Counted from the stretch's first letter, positions 25,097-34,022 are shown. The stretch: DNA of 51,098 nt from an uncultured Ruminococcus sp. (GCA_900541505.1 UQKK01000026.1:1-51098), one strand, 5' to 3'. The notes: generated from the letters alone by a model not told the origin. Numbers and translations are program-made.

Positions 25097-25125
25097 TTGC
25101 CAAACAAAAGAAAATCACTTACAAT
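25097..25125 (+). promoter_or_regulatory. Promoter of the peptide-type ABC importer operon
   Basis: TTGCCA (25097-25102), 17-nt spacer, TACAAT (25120-25125), 48 bp before the substrate-binding protein start. The GGAAGAAGGAG ribosome site lies just before ATG 25173. Confidence 0.65.
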
Positions 25126-25172
25126 GATTTCGACAATTTAATAATGAAGGTTATTGGAAGAAGGAGACAAAC

Positions 25173-26717
25173 ATGAAAAGAAGAGTAGCAGCGATTCTTT
25201 TGGTGCTGACAACTGCTATTTCTGTTGCACTGAGCGGATGCTCAGGTGACAAGAACGAGGCGGGGTCTGCGACGGAAAATACACTTTCAGGAAAACCGGT
25301 CGAAGGGGGAAGTATCCGGGTTGGTATTTCCCAGGACTTGGACAGTCTTGACCCACACAAAGCAGTTGCGGCAGGAACAAAAGAGGTTTTATTTAACATT
25401 TACGAAGGTCTGGTGAAACCGGACAAGGATGGTAATTTAACGGAAGCCGTAGCGAGCAGTTATGAAGTTTCAGAGGACGCAAAGGTATACACCTTTACTT
25501 TGCGCGATGGGGTCAAATTCCACAACGGGAATGACGTTACGGCGGAAGATGTGAAATATTCGATAGACAGATGCGCCGATACGTCAAACGGAGAACCGTT
25601 GGTATCGGCGTATTCCATTGTTGAGAGTGTAAATATTCTGGATGAAAAGACGGTGGAAATCCGTCTCACAGAGCCGAACACAGAGTTTTTAGCCTACATG
25701 ACAACGGCAATCATTCCCAAAGATTATGAGGAGCTTGATACAGCGCCCGTTGGAACAGGGCCGTTTAAATTCGTATCTCGTTCTCCGCAGGAAAATGTCG
25801 TGCTGGAGAAGAACACAGAGTACTGGGGAGAGCAGGCACATTTGGATGAAGTGGAATTTCGCATCGTTTCTGACGCGGATATGGTAGTCACCAATTTAAA
25901 AGGCGGTTCCATTGACATGTATATGCGTCTGACATCCACGCAGGCGGCGGAACTGACGGAAGGCTTCCATATTGAAGAGGGAACCATGAACCTGGTGCAG
26001 GCTCTGTACCTGAATAATGATGTGGAGCCGTTAAACAATGAAAAGGTGAGACAGGCGCTGTGCTATGCCATCAATCCCGATGAAATCATGGCAATGATAG
26101 CGGACGGCAAGGGCGTGCGTATCGGCACAAGTATGTATCCGGGGCTTAAGAAGTATTTCGACGATGAATATACGAATTACTATGAGCAGGACTATGACAA
26201 GGCAAAAGAACTTTTAGAAGAGGCGGGATACCCCGACGGCTTTGACTTAGAGATTACCGTATGCTCTGCCGACCAGCCTCATGTGGATACAGCGCAGGTT
26301 ATCGTGGAACAATTAAAAAATATCGGAGTCAACGCCACCATCAAACCTGTAGAGTGGGAAGTATGGCTGGAGGAGACTTATGCGGGACGCAATTTCCAGT
26401 CTACAGTGGTGGGCGTGGATGCCTCCAACCTGTCCGCAAGGGCTATGCTGGAGCGTTTCGTATCGGACGCGGACGGAAACTTCATCAACTTCAGCGACGA
26501 GGAGTATGACGCGACATTCCAGGCGGCAATCTCCGAGACAGATGAGGAGAAACAGGTAGAACTTTATAAAGAGCTGGAGGGAATCCTCACAGAGAGGGCA
26601 GCCAATGTATATATTCAGGATTTGGCGAATCTGGTAGCAATCAGCGATAAATACGACGGCTATGAGTTCTATCCGCTGTACGTACAGGATATGTCCACAA
26701 TATACATGGTAGAGTAA
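25173..26717 (+). CDS. Extracellular solute-binding lipoprotein, peptide/nickel family (SBP_bac_5), 514 aa
   Basis: A lipoprotein signal opens the protein: MKRRVAAILLVLTTAISVAL then lipobox LSGC with Cys at about 23. The mature part has the family-5 binding-protein pattern: IRVGISQDLDSLDPHKAVAA, KDGNLTEAVASSYEVSEDAK, VKFHNGNDVTAEDVKYSIDR, VGTGPFKFV, NNEKVRQALCYAINPDEIM and AKELLEEAGYPDGFDLEI. Such proteins deliver oligopeptides, dipeptides, nickel chelates or glutathione to their permeases. It is the first gene of a five-gene importer operon. Ligand type cannot be told from sequence. Confidence 0.92.
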   Translation: MKRRVAAILLVLTTAISVALSGCSGDKNEAGSATENTLSGKPVEGGSIRVGISQDLDSLDPHKAVAAGTKEVLFNIYEGLVKPDKDGNLTEAVASSYEVSEDAKVYTFTLRDGVKFHNGNDVTAEDVKYSIDRCADTSNGEPLVSAYSIVESVNILDEKTVEIRLTEPNTEFLAYMTTAIIPKDYEELDTAPVGTGPFKFVSRSPQENVVLEKNTEYWGEQAHLDEVEFRIVSDADMVVTNLKGGSIDMYMRLTSTQAAELTEGFHIEEGTMNLVQALYLNNDVEPLNNEKVRQALCYAINPDEIMAMIADGKGVRIGTSMYPGLKKYFDDEYTNYYEQDYDKAKELLEEAGYPDGFDLEITVCSADQPHVDTAQVIVEQLKNIGVNATIKPVEWEVWLEETYAGRNFQSTVVGVDASNLSARAMLERFVSDADGNFINFSDEEYDATFQAAISETDEEKQVELYKELEGILTERAANVYIQDLANLVAISDKYDGYEFYPLYVQDMSTIYMVE

Positions 26718-26767
26718 ATCTTGCAGAATAAATGCCGCGGTAAGGAGATTACAGGCAGGCGATGAAA

Positions 26768-26828
26768 GGCGCCCCGGTACCGGACAAATTTTGCAAGAGG
26801 CAGTCCGGCGCCGCGAAAGCAGCCGGAC
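26768..26828 (+). promoter_or_regulatory. Competing hairpins between binding protein and permease genes
   Basis: GTCCGG (26803-26808) can pair upstream with CCGGAC at 26780-26785 (extended by GGCGCC at 26768-26773 with GGCGCC at 26807-26812). It can also pair downstream with GCCGGAC at 26822-26828. The two folds exclude each other. Position between a highly needed binding protein and low-copy permeases suggests mRNA stabilisation or attenuation. No T-tract follows, so it is not a simple terminator. Confidence 0.5.
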
Positions 26829-26885
26829 GCGGCATAGAGGACGCCGCGTATCCCTAAACGGAACAGATTCTTACAGGAGGAAAGC

Positions 26886-27824
26886 ATGAAATTTATAATA
26901 AAAAAAATCACAGGTCTTATAATCGCATTATTAATTGTCAGTATTCTTGCTTTCCTGGCATTTGAAATCATACCCGGGGACCCGGCGAGAGCCCTGCTTG
27001 GCACAGAAGCGACAGAGGCAAAGGTGGAAGCGCTGCGGGAGGAGATGGGTTTAAACCGTCCTCTCCCGGTGCGCTACGGAGAATGGGTCAGCGGTTTTGT
27101 GACAGGGGATATGGGGACGTCCTACTCCTATCAGGTTCCGGTGAGGGAACTGATAGGGGACAAGATTCCCATCACCGTCGCCATGACGGGGATTTCCTTT
27201 TTCTTCATCCTGCTTTTGTCTGTGCCACTGGGAATCTTATGCGTCCGCTATGAGAGCCGGGCATTGGACAGAATCTTCCTTATATTAAACCAGGTGATGA
27301 TGTCTGTTCCGCCTTTTTTTATCGGAATCATCCTCACCGTGGTGTTTGGACTTATCTTTCATCTGTTCACGCCGGGGGACTATGTTTCTTACACAGAAGA
27401 TATGGGGGCTTTCCTGGGGTATCTGATTCTGCCCTCCTTCGCTATCGCCATCCCCAAGGCGGCGATGACCATGAAAATGCTGCGCAGCTCCATGCTCTCA
27501 GAGATGGGGCAGGACTATGTGCGCACAGCCGCCAGCAGAGGCAATTCTCCCTGGCGGATATTACTGTGTCATGTGTTCCGCAATGGATTTCTGCCTGTCA
27601 TTACCTTTCTGGGCGTGATGATAGCGGATGTCATCGCCAACAGCATTGTGATTGAACAGGTTTTCGGAATACCGGGGCTTGGCAGGACGCTGATATCCTC
27701 CATCTCCAACCGGGATTATCCGGTGGTGGAGGCAGTCATTGTGCTGATAGCCGTGGTGATACTTGTGATAAATGCCATTGTAGATATACTTTACCGGACA
27801 CTGGACAAGAGGATTGAGATATGA
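26886..27824 (+). CDS. dppB: ABC importer permease, DppB/OppB type, 312 aa
   Basis: N-terminal helix (KKITGLIIALLIVSILAFLA) and the typical IIPGDPARALLG loop, then five more helices. The EAA cytoplasmic loop reads DYVRTAASRGNSPWRILLCH VFRNGFLP. The C-terminus ends VDILYRTLDKRIEI, with VDxxYxxxDPRI(R)-type sequence of the family. ACAGGAGGA precedes ATG 26886. It overlaps the next gene by 4 bp. Confidence 0.92.
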   Translation: MKFIIKKITGLIIALLIVSILAFLAFEIIPGDPARALLGTEATEAKVEALREEMGLNRPLPVRYGEWVSGFVTGDMGTSYSYQVPVRELIGDKIPITVAMTGISFFFILLLSVPLGILCVRYESRALDRIFLILNQVMMSVPPFFIGIILTVVFGLIFHLFTPGDYVSYTEDMGAFLGYLILPSFAIAIPKAAMTMKMLRSSMLSEMGQDYVRTAASRGNSPWRILLCHVFRNGFLPVITFLGVMIADVIANSIVIEQVFGIPGLGRTLISSISNRDYPVVEAVIVLIAVVILVINAIVDILYRTLDKRIEI

Positions 27825-28639
27825 GAAAACACGGGAAAAATAAATCCTTCTATTTTACAGCGGGACTTGCTCTGACGATTGTCATGGCAGGTCTGATTGT
27901 GCTGGGATTTCTCTGGTCGCCCTATGACCCGGAGGCGATGGCGGGAACCTTAAAGCTTCAGGGACCCTCCCTTTTGCATCCCTTCGGCACAGACCAGTTT
28001 GGACGGGATGTCTTAAGCCGCGTGCTGACGGGCGCTGGAAGCACCCTGACGATTGCTGTGGGAACGATTGCCATCGGCGGCACAGTGGGCATCATTGCAG
28101 GGGCAGTGACCGGATATTTCGGCGGATGGCTGGATGAAGCACTTATGAGAGTCAATGACGCATTGGCGGCGTTTCCGAGCGTCCTTCTGGCATTGGTTAT
28201 CATAAGTATTTCAGGGACAGGAAAATATAAAGTCATGCTGGCGCTGGGAATCGCTTTCATCCCCAGCTTTGCCAGAGTGGTGCGGGGAGAATTTTTAAAG
28301 TGCAGAAAAGAAGATTATGTCATCAGCGCGCAGTTGATTGGTGTGCCGGTGCCGCGGATTTTATTTGTGCATATTCTGCCAAACACCCTCCCGGCGCTTT
28401 TGTCATCGCTGACAATAGGATTTAATAACGCGGTGCTCGCCGAGGCGGGCATGAGCTACTTAGGAATCGGTGTGCAGCCCCCGGATGCCAGCCTGGGACG
28501 TATGCTGTCAGAGGCACAGACTTATCTGGCGAGCGGTGCGTGGTGCGCGGTGTTCCCCGGTTTGTTCATTGTTCTTTTAGTGCTGGGTGTGGGAATGTTG
28601 GGCGAAGGAATCCTGGACAGATTTGGAGGTGGCAGATGA
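27821..28639 (+). CDS. dppC: ABC importer permease, DppC/OppC type, 272 aa
   Basis: N-terminal helix followed by PFGTDQFGRDVLSRVLTGAG, the GTDxxGRD(V/I)xSR signature of DppC/OppC. Then come GIIAGAVTGYFGGWLDEALM and an EAA loop (EDYVISAQLIGVPVPRILFV). The late AEAGMSYLGIGVQPPDASLG segment is also family typical. Overlaps the permease before it and the ATPase after it by 4 bp each (ATGA), so translation is coupled. Confidence 0.93.
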   Translation: MRKHGKNKSFYFTAGLALTIVMAGLIVLGFLWSPYDPEAMAGTLKLQGPSLLHPFGTDQFGRDVLSRVLTGAGSTLTIAVGTIAIGGTVGIIAGAVTGYFGGWLDEALMRVNDALAAFPSVLLALVIISISGTGKYKVMLALGIAFIPSFARVVRGEFLKCRKEDYVISAQLIGVPVPRILFVHILPNTLPALLSSLTIGFNNAVLAEAGMSYLGIGVQPPDASLGRMLSEAQTYLASGAWCAVFPGLFIVLLVLGVGMLGEGILDRFGGGR

Positions 28640-29475
28640 TGCTGAAAGTAGAAAATCTGTCCATCCGGTTTGAGGACCGGGGCATGGCAGAGCATATTGT
28701 AAAAGGCATATCCTTTGATATGGAGAAATCCGAGATACTCGGCATTGTGGGAGAATCCGGCTCCGGCAAGACTATGACGGCGCTGACCATAGCAGGACTT
28801 TTGAAGAAAAACGCTATCCTGGAGAGCGGACAGATATTTCTTGAGGAAACGGACTTGCTCTCCTTATCGGAGCAGGAGATGCGGGATATCCAGGGAAAAG
28901 AAGTCAGCATGATTTTCCAGGAACCCATGACAGCCTTAAACCCCACCATGCGGGTGGGAAAACAGGTGGAGGAATCGCTTTTGCTCCACGGAAAGATTCC
29001 CAAAAAGGAGAGGCGTAAGAAAGCGCTGCAGGCGTTGCGGGATGTGGAACTTAGTGACGCAGAGAGTGTATATCTGAAATATCCCCACGAGCTCTCCGGC
29101 GGGATGCGTCAGCGTGTGATGATTGCCGCTGCTATTGTCTGCCGCCCGAAGCTTCTGATTGCCGACGAACCCACAACAGCGCTGGATGTATATACTCAGG
29201 AAGAAATCTTAAAGCTTCTGAAAAAACTTAACGCTAAGTATGGGATGGGGATTCTCTTTATCTCTCACAACCTGCGCGTGGTAAAGGAACTGTGCAGCCG
29301 TGTCATTGTCATGAAAGACGGGGAAATCCTGGAAGAAGGCGCGGCGGAGGAAATTTTCGAGAATCCGAAGACGGCGTACACAAGAGAACTGATTGACGCC
29401 ATTCCCACGAGGACGAAACGAAATGTCTACTATGAACTGCTCAAGGAAAAGGCAGGTGAATCTCATGACAGATGA
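28636..29475 (+). CDS. oppD: ABC importer ATPase, DppD/OppD type, about 279 aa
   Basis: Start at ATG 28636 or 28639, both after GGAGGT; spacing favours 28639. Walker A is GESGSGKTM (about 40-48), the Q-loop region IFQEPMTALNPTMRVGKQV, signature LSGGMRQRVMIA, Walker B LLIADEPTTALDV. The C-terminal tail DAIPTRTKRNVYYELLKEKA is a shorter, Cys-poor version of the oligopeptide-binding tail. Overlaps its ATPase partner by 11 bp. Confidence 0.92.
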   Translation: MMLKVENLSIRFEDRGMAEHIVKGISFDMEKSEILGIVGESGSGKTMTALTIAGLLKKNAILESGQIFLEETDLLSLSEQEMRDIQGKEVSMIFQEPMTALNPTMRVGKQVEESLLLHGKIPKKERRKKALQALRDVELSDAESVYLKYPHELSGGMRQRVMIAAAIVCRPKLLIADEPTTALDVYTQEEILKLLKKLNAKYGMGILFISHNLRVVKELCSRVIVMKDGEILEEGAAEEIFENPKTAYTRELIDAIPTRTKRNVYYELLKEKAGESHDR

Positions 29476-30127
29476 CAGGAAAGTACTGGAATTAAAGCAT
29501 GTCAATGCCTACTACCGGGAGGGACGCGCGAAAAGACAGGTGCTTGAGGATGTTTCCTTTACTATCCGGGAAGGCGAGATTGTGGGGCTTGTGGGGGAGA
29601 GCGGCAGCGGAAAATCTACCCTCTGCAAATGTGTCCTGGGGCTTTTGAAAGACTATGAAGGGGAAATCGTACATTACACAGAGCGCCCCCAGATGGTGTT
29701 TCAGGACCCCTATAAATCTCTGAACCCAAAGAAAAAGATTGGCTGGATTCTGGAGGAGCCTCTCAAAATCCAGAAAAAATATACGAAAGAAGAACGAAAG
29801 AAGGCAGCCCAGGAGATGCTTGAGCGGGTACACCTGCCCGCCCAGTTTTATGACAGATATCCAAAAGAATTAAGCGGCGGACAGAGGCAGCGCGTGAGCA
29901 TCGCCTTAGCGCTCATCACAGGCACCAGATTGATTCTTGCCGATGAACCGCTCTCCGCGCTGGATGTGACGGTGCAGGCGCAGATGATTGCACTGCTCAA
30001 AGAACTGCAGGAGAGGGAGCGGATATCTTATCTCTTTGTGTCCCACGATTTGGATGTGGTGAGCATGCTGTGCCGCAGAGTATTGTTTTTAAAGGACAGG
30101 AAAGTGACAGAATATGAGAACTTATAA
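29465..30127 (+). CDS. oppF: ABC importer ATPase, DppF/OppF type, short form, 220 aa
   Basis: Start chosen at ATG 29465 (MTDDRKVLELKHVNAYYREG), behind GGCAGGTG. Walker A is GESGSGKST, Q-loop MVFQDPYKSLNPKKKI, signature LSGGQRQRVSIA, Walker B LILADEPLSALDV, H-loop LFVSHDL. It lacks the C-terminal extension of about 80-100 residues found in typical OppF, ending soon after the H-loop. The last 14 bp overlap truA, so the tRNA gene is the tail of this operon. Confidence 0.9.
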   Translation: MTDDRKVLELKHVNAYYREGRAKRQVLEDVSFTIREGEIVGLVGESGSGKSTLCKCVLGLLKDYEGEIVHYTERPQMVFQDPYKSLNPKKKIGWILEEPLKIQKKYTKEERKKAAQEMLERVHLPAQFYDRYPKELSGGQRQRVSIALALITGTRLILADEPLSALDVTVQAQMIALLKELQERERISYLFVSHDLDVVSMLCRRVLFLKDRKVTEYENL

Positions 30128-30866
30128 GCTGACGGTGAGCTACGATGGTACGCGATACCAGGGATGGCAGAAGCAGCAGAACACAGAGCGGACGATACAG
30201 GGAATCCTGGAAAAAACCATTTCCCGGGCAGCAGGGTATCCGGTGGAGGTAAACGGCTCCGGCAGGACGGATGCCGGAGTACATGCGAAAGGGCAGGTGC
30301 TCTCGGTGGTCTTAAGCGGCAAGGCGGCAGAAGAGGAGTTCCGGAAAAATATCAATGCCCTTTTGCCGGAGGATATCCGCATCCTTGATGTCAGGCTGGT
30401 GCCAAACGGATTTCACGCGCGCTACAGTGCCGTGGGAAAATGCTATGAATATCACATTGATACAAGGGAGAAACCGGGGGTTTTTACAAGGAGGTATGCC
30501 TTTCATTACCCGGAAAAGCTGGATTTGCAGAAAATGAGAAAGGCAGCGGATGTATTGCTGGGAACCCACGATTTTGCGGCATTTACGGATAAAAAAGGGG
30601 AAAAGTCCACAAGAAGGACAATTTATGATATAATGATAGACGGACAAGGCGGTGAAGTCCGGATTGAGTACCGCGGCAATGGGTTTCTCTACCACATGGT
30701 GCGGATTCTGACCGGGACTTTGCTTTTAGCAGGCGCCGGACGCCTGAGCGAAGACGACATCCGCCGCGCTCTTGAGACGCAGAAAAGAGAGCTGGCTGGA
30801 TTTACCGCTCCGGCGAAAGGTCTGTTTTTAAAGGAAGTATATTACGAAAGGGGCAGGTATGTATAA
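30114..30866 (+). CDS. truA: tRNA pseudouridine(38-40) synthase TruA, 250 aa
   Basis: Opens with YKLTVSYDGTRYQGWQKQQN. The catalytic Asp lies in GSGRTDAGVHAKGQV (about 52), and YHMVRILTGTLLLAGAGR closes the active site. It makes pseudouridine in the anticodon stem-loop of many tRNAs. Length is standard. It overlaps oppF by 14 bp and so probably shares its transcript; a hairpin at 30883-30923 follows. Confidence 0.95.
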   Translation: MRTYKLTVSYDGTRYQGWQKQQNTERTIQGILEKTISRAAGYPVEVNGSGRTDAGVHAKGQVLSVVLSGKAAEEEFRKNINALLPEDIRILDVRLVPNGFHARYSAVGKCYEYHIDTREKPGVFTRRYAFHYPEKLDLQKMRKAADVLLGTHDFAAFTDKKGEKSTRRTIYDIMIDGQGGEVRIEYRGNGFLYHMVRILTGTLLLAGAGRLSEDDIRRALETQKRELAGFTAPAKGLFLKEVYYERGRYV

Positions 30867-30882
30867 TATCTGTCCTTGTGTG

Positions 30883-30923
30883 TTGTCGGGCGTATCCGGG
30901 AATGGCGGGGTTATGCCCGACAA
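30883..30923 (+). terminator. Hairpin after truA
   Basis: TTGTCGGGC (30883-30891) and GCCCGACAA (30915-30923) are perfect 9-bp arms with an inner CCG/CGG pair. Only a short AGTTTAAG follows, so termination may be weak and may leave some read-through into the exonuclease gene. Confidence 0.5.
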
Positions 30924-30948
30924 AGTTTAAGAAATACAGGAGGCGAAG

Positions 30949-31704
30949 ATGAAACTTATTTCATGGAATGTCAACGGAATCCGGGCATGCGTGCAGAAAG
31001 GATTTCTGGATTTTTTTAAGGAAGCAGATGCGGATATATTTTGCGTGCAGGAGACAAAGATGCAGGAAGGTCAGCTGGATTTGGACCTGGAGGGATACCA
31101 CCAGTACTGGAATTACGCGGTGAAAAAAGGATATTCCGGGACGGCGGTATTTACAAAGAAGGAACCTTTGTCCGTCACCTATGGGATTGGCATGGAGGAG
31201 CATGACCAAGAGGGGCGTGTGATTACCTGTGAATTTGAGGATTTCTATTTTGTGACTGTGTATACGCCGAATTCCCAGAACGAATTGAAACGGCTTGACT
31301 ACCGTATGCAGTGGGAGGATGATTTCCGGGCATACTTAAAAAAACTGGAGGAGACAAAGCCGGTCATCGTGACGGGCGATATGAATGTGGCGCACAGGGA
31401 GATTGATTTGAAGAATCCTAAGACAAACCGGAAAAACGCGGGGTTTACGGATGAGGAACGGGGGAAATTTACAGAGCTTCTGGAGGCGGGATTTATCGAC
31501 ACCTTCCGCTACTTTTATCCGGACGCGGAAGGCATTTACTCCTGGTGGTCCTACCGCTTCAGCGCCCGTGCCAAGAACGCAGGGTGGCGCATCGATTATT
31601 TCTGCGTGTCAGAGAGCTTGAAAGACCGGCTTGAGGATGCGAAGATTTTAACCGATGTGATGGGCTCTGACCATTGCCCGGTGGAACTGGATATTGATTT
31701 TTAA
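30949..31704 (+). CDS. xth: Exodeoxyribonuclease III / AP endonuclease, 251 aa
   Basis: Endonuclease/exonuclease/phosphatase fold: KLISWNVNGIRACVQKGF, IFCVQETKMQEGQ (metal-binding Glu), VTVYTPNSQ, VTGDMNVAH, the NAGFTDEERGKF loop typical of ExoIII, YSWWSYRFSARAKNAGWRID and SDHCPVELDI with the catalytic Asp-His. It cuts DNA at abasic sites and trims 3' ends in base-excision repair. AGGAGG lies before ATG 30949. Confidence 0.95.
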   Translation: MKLISWNVNGIRACVQKGFLDFFKEADADIFCVQETKMQEGQLDLDLEGYHQYWNYAVKKGYSGTAVFTKKEPLSVTYGIGMEEHDQEGRVITCEFEDFYFVTVYTPNSQNELKRLDYRMQWEDDFRAYLKKLEETKPVIVTGDMNVAHREIDLKNPKTNRKNAGFTDEERGKFTELLEAGFIDTFRYFYPDAEGIYSWWSYRFSARAKNAGWRIDYFCVSESLKDRLEDAKILTDVMGSDHCPVELDIDF

Positions 31705-31725
31705 TTGTAGAAAGGGGACGTCATC

Positions 31726-32895
31726 ATGACGAAGATTGATATTGTCTCCGGCTTTTTGGGAGCCGGGAAAACAACATTTATCAAAAAGATGTTAAAAGAG
31801 GCATTTGCGGGCGAGCAGGTGGTTCTGATTGAAAATGAATTTGGAGAGATAGGGATTGACGGAGGTTTCTTAAAAGATTCCGGTATTGAAATCCGGGAGA
31901 TGAACTCCGGGTGTATCTGCTGCTCGCTGGTGGGAGACTTTGGGAAATCCTTGAAGGAAGTGGTGGATACCTACCACCCGGAACGGATTCTTATCGAGCC
32001 CTCCGGTGTAGGAAAGCTTTCCGATGTCATCAAGGCTGTGCAGGATGTACAGGAATCCATCGATGCGAAGTTAAACAGCTTTACGACGGTGGTTGATGTG
32101 ACAAAATGTAAGCTTTACCGCAAAAACTTCGGCGAGTTCTTCAGCAACCAGATTGCCTACGCCGGCGCCATTATCTTAAGCCGTACGGACAAGGCAAAAC
32201 AGGAGAAGACAGAGGAGAGTGTGACGCTGCTTCGGGAACTGAACGACAAGGCACCCATCATCACAACGCCGATTGCACAGCTTCCGGGAGGCAAGCTTTT
32301 AGAAGTGATGGAATCCAGCAAGTCGTTGGAGGAAGAACTGCTGTCTGAAATCACCTGCCCGGTGTGCGGCGGTCATCATGACCATCATCACCACGACCAT
32401 GAGGAAGAGTGCGGCTGCGGGCATGAACATGAGCATGAGCACCATCACCACGAAGACGGTCATCATCATGAGCACGAGCACCACCATCACGACCATCATG
32501 AGGAGTGCAGCTGCGGGCACGACCACCATGAGCACGAGCATCACCACCATGGACACGAGGATGGTCATCATCATGAGGGCGGTCACCACCATCATCACCA
32601 TGCGGATGAAGTGTTCACAAGCTGGGGCAGAGAAACCATCCGCACTTACTCCAAAGAGGAAATCGCGGAGATTTTGAAGACTCTTGAGGAGGACAAAGAT
32701 TACGGCGATGTGCTGCGGGCAAAAGGCATGGTCGCAGGCAGTGACGGCGAGTGGATTTATTTTGACATGGTGCCGGAGGAACATGAGGTGCGGACAGGCG
32801 CGCCGGAATATACGGGGCGAATCTGTGTCATCGGAGCGCAGCTTGATGAACAGAAGCTGGAGGAACTGTTCGGTCTCGTGAAGGCAGAGGCATAG
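31726..32895 (+). CDS. COG0523 (CobW/YciC-type) GTPase with long His-rich metal segment, 389 aa
   Basis: Walker A GFLGAGKTT at the N-terminus, then NSGCICCSL carrying the CxCC metal site of COG0523 metallochaperones, and SRTDKAKQ for guanine. Residues about 218-293 are extremely His/Glu/Asp-rich, with repeats such as HEHEHEHHHHED and two CGCG/CSCG pairs, a clear metal-binding reservoir. The C-terminal domain has IYFDMVPEEHEVRTG. Related proteins insert or store zinc, nickel or cobalt. A hairpin repeat follows, then a second COG0523-type gene. Confidence 0.88.
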   Translation: MTKIDIVSGFLGAGKTTFIKKMLKEAFAGEQVVLIENEFGEIGIDGGFLKDSGIEIREMNSGCICCSLVGDFGKSLKEVVDTYHPERILIEPSGVGKLSDVIKAVQDVQESIDAKLNSFTTVVDVTKCKLYRKNFGEFFSNQIAYAGAIILSRTDKAKQEKTEESVTLLRELNDKAPIITTPIAQLPGGKLLEVMESSKSLEEELLSEITCPVCGGHHDHHHHDHEEECGCGHEHEHEHHHHEDGHHHEHEHHHHDHHEECSCGHDHHEHEHHHHGHEDGHHHEGGHHHHHHADEVFTSWGRETIRTYSKEEIAEILKTLEEDKDYGDVLRAKGMVAGSDGEWIYFDMVPEEHEVRTGAPEYTGRICVIGAQLDEQKLEELFGLVKAEA

Positions 32896-32913
32896 GCAGA
32901 GATATAATAGCTG

Positions 32914-32958
32914 GTGTACTGTCTCATTATGATGTGAAATGCGGATGAGACAGTACAC
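32914..32958. repeat. Hairpin repeat, copy 1 of 3
   Basis: GTGTACTGTCTCAT (32914-32927) and ATGAGACAGTACAC (32945-32958) are perfect 14-bp inverted arms with a 17-nt loop, followed by a short T-rich run. Related copies lie at 33954-33985 and 46758-46837. It can act as a terminator for the GTPase gene, but the other copies suggest a dispersed element. Confidence 0.65.
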
Positions 32959-32984
32959 GGGTTTTGATATAGGAGAGTGAAAAA

Positions 32985-33932
32985 ATGAATGAACCAGATA
33001 TAATGGTATATCTGATGACGGGCTTTTTAGACAGCGGGAAGACCCAGTTTCTGAAATTTACGCTTGCGCAGGATTACTTTCAGATTGAGGGAAAGACCCT
33101 TCTGATTCTCTGCGAGGAGGGTGAGGAAGAATATAATCCGGGGGAAATGCTCAAATACGGCGTCGTCATAGAGCAAGTGGAAGACCAGAAGGACCTGACG
33201 GAGGAATGGCTCCAAAAGATGCAGGAGAAGCATCAGCCGGAGCGTGTTATTGTGGAATACAACGGTATGTGGAAGGTCAGCGATTTTGAGAGCTTAAAGC
33301 TTCCGGAGGGCTGGGGAATCGAGCAGAAGCTCACCACTGTGGATGCCAGCACCTTCCAGGCATACCTGACGAATTTAAAACCTCTGTTTGTGGAGATGGT
33401 AAGAGGGGCGGAACTGGTGCTGTTCAACCGCTGTGAGGACAGAAAACCGCTGCCCGGATACAGACGGAGTGTGAAGGTGGTAAGCCCCCAGGCGGAAGTC
33501 ATCTTCGAGGACGAGGAGGGCGAGATTGAAAACATTTTTGACGATGATGTGCCCTATGATTTGAAGGCTCCCGTCATTGAGATACGCAGGGAGGACTATG
33601 GTATCTGGTATGTGGATATGATGGAAAATCCCGACAGATATGATAAGAAAGTGATTGAATTTACGGCGAAGGTATTAAAACCGAAGGCATTTCCGTCCAA
33701 AGTATTCCTGCCGGGGCGCATGGCGATGACCTGCTGCGCTGACGATACCACATTCCTGGGTTATGTGTGCAAGAGCGCGTACGCGCCGAAGCTAAAAGCT
33801 GGACAGTGGGTGAAAATCCGCGCGAAAGTGGGATTTGCCAATGTGTCAGTCTATCGCGGCAAAGGTCCGGTATTGGAGGCGGAACACATCGAAGCGGCAG
33901 AACCGATAGAAGAGTTGGTATATTTTAATTAA
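32985..33932 (+). CDS. COG0523-like GTPase fused to TIGR03943/DUF1980-like domain, 315 aa
   Basis: N-terminal half is a shortened CobW-like G domain: LMTGFLDSGKTQF (P-loop with Asp for the usual Ala), VIVEYNGMW in place of the ExxG site, and LVLFNRCED for guanine. The CxCC metal motif is absent. The C-terminal about 110 residues (VIEFTAKVLKPKAFPSKVFL PGRM ... CCADDTTFLGYVCKSAYAP ... GQWVKIRAKV) match the DUF1980/TIGR03943 domain found with such GTPases. It pairs with the His-rich GTPase upstream, pointing to metal supply. Function is inferred. Confidence 0.78.
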   Translation: MNEPDIMVYLMTGFLDSGKTQFLKFTLAQDYFQIEGKTLLILCEEGEEEYNPGEMLKYGVVIEQVEDQKDLTEEWLQKMQEKHQPERVIVEYNGMWKVSDFESLKLPEGWGIEQKLTTVDASTFQAYLTNLKPLFVEMVRGAELVLFNRCEDRKPLPGYRRSVKVVSPQAEVIFEDEEGEIENIFDDDVPYDLKAPVIEIRREDYGIWYVDMMENPDRYDKKVIEFTAKVLKPKAFPSKVFLPGRMAMTCCADDTTFLGYVCKSAYAPKLKAGQWVKIRAKVGFANVSVYRGKGPVLEAEHIEAAEPIEELVYFN

Positions 33933-33953
33933 AGAAAGATTCCAGAGCCTAGC

Positions 33954-33985
33954 GTACTGTCTCATTGGCTTTCAGTACACTAGTC
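33954..33985. repeat. Hairpin repeat, copy 2 of 3 (shortened)
   Basis: GTACTGTCTCATTGGCTTTC (33954-33973) repeats the arm of copy 1 (GTACTGTCTCATT) and the core of copy 3 (CATTGACTTTCAGTA). CAGTACACTAGT (33973-33984) resembles the right end of copy 3 (AATACACTAGT). It looks like an internally deleted member that still folds through GTACTG/CAGTAC. Confidence 0.5.
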
Positions 33986-34022
33986 TGCGGGATGGGACCA
34001 GAAAAATCAGGGAGGTTGAAAG

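Noticed and set aside
32380..32610. Regular repeats suggesting a CRISPR array
   Set aside because: They are in-frame His/Glu codon repeats of a metallochaperone, without constant repeat/spacer units. The APEAPxQPEA repeats at 43650-43900 were rejected for the same reason.
32299..32958. Minus-strand open frame rich in Met and Val opposite the His-rich GTPase
   Set aside because: Antisense of repeated CAT/CAC codons; low-complexity artefact of the metal-binding segment.
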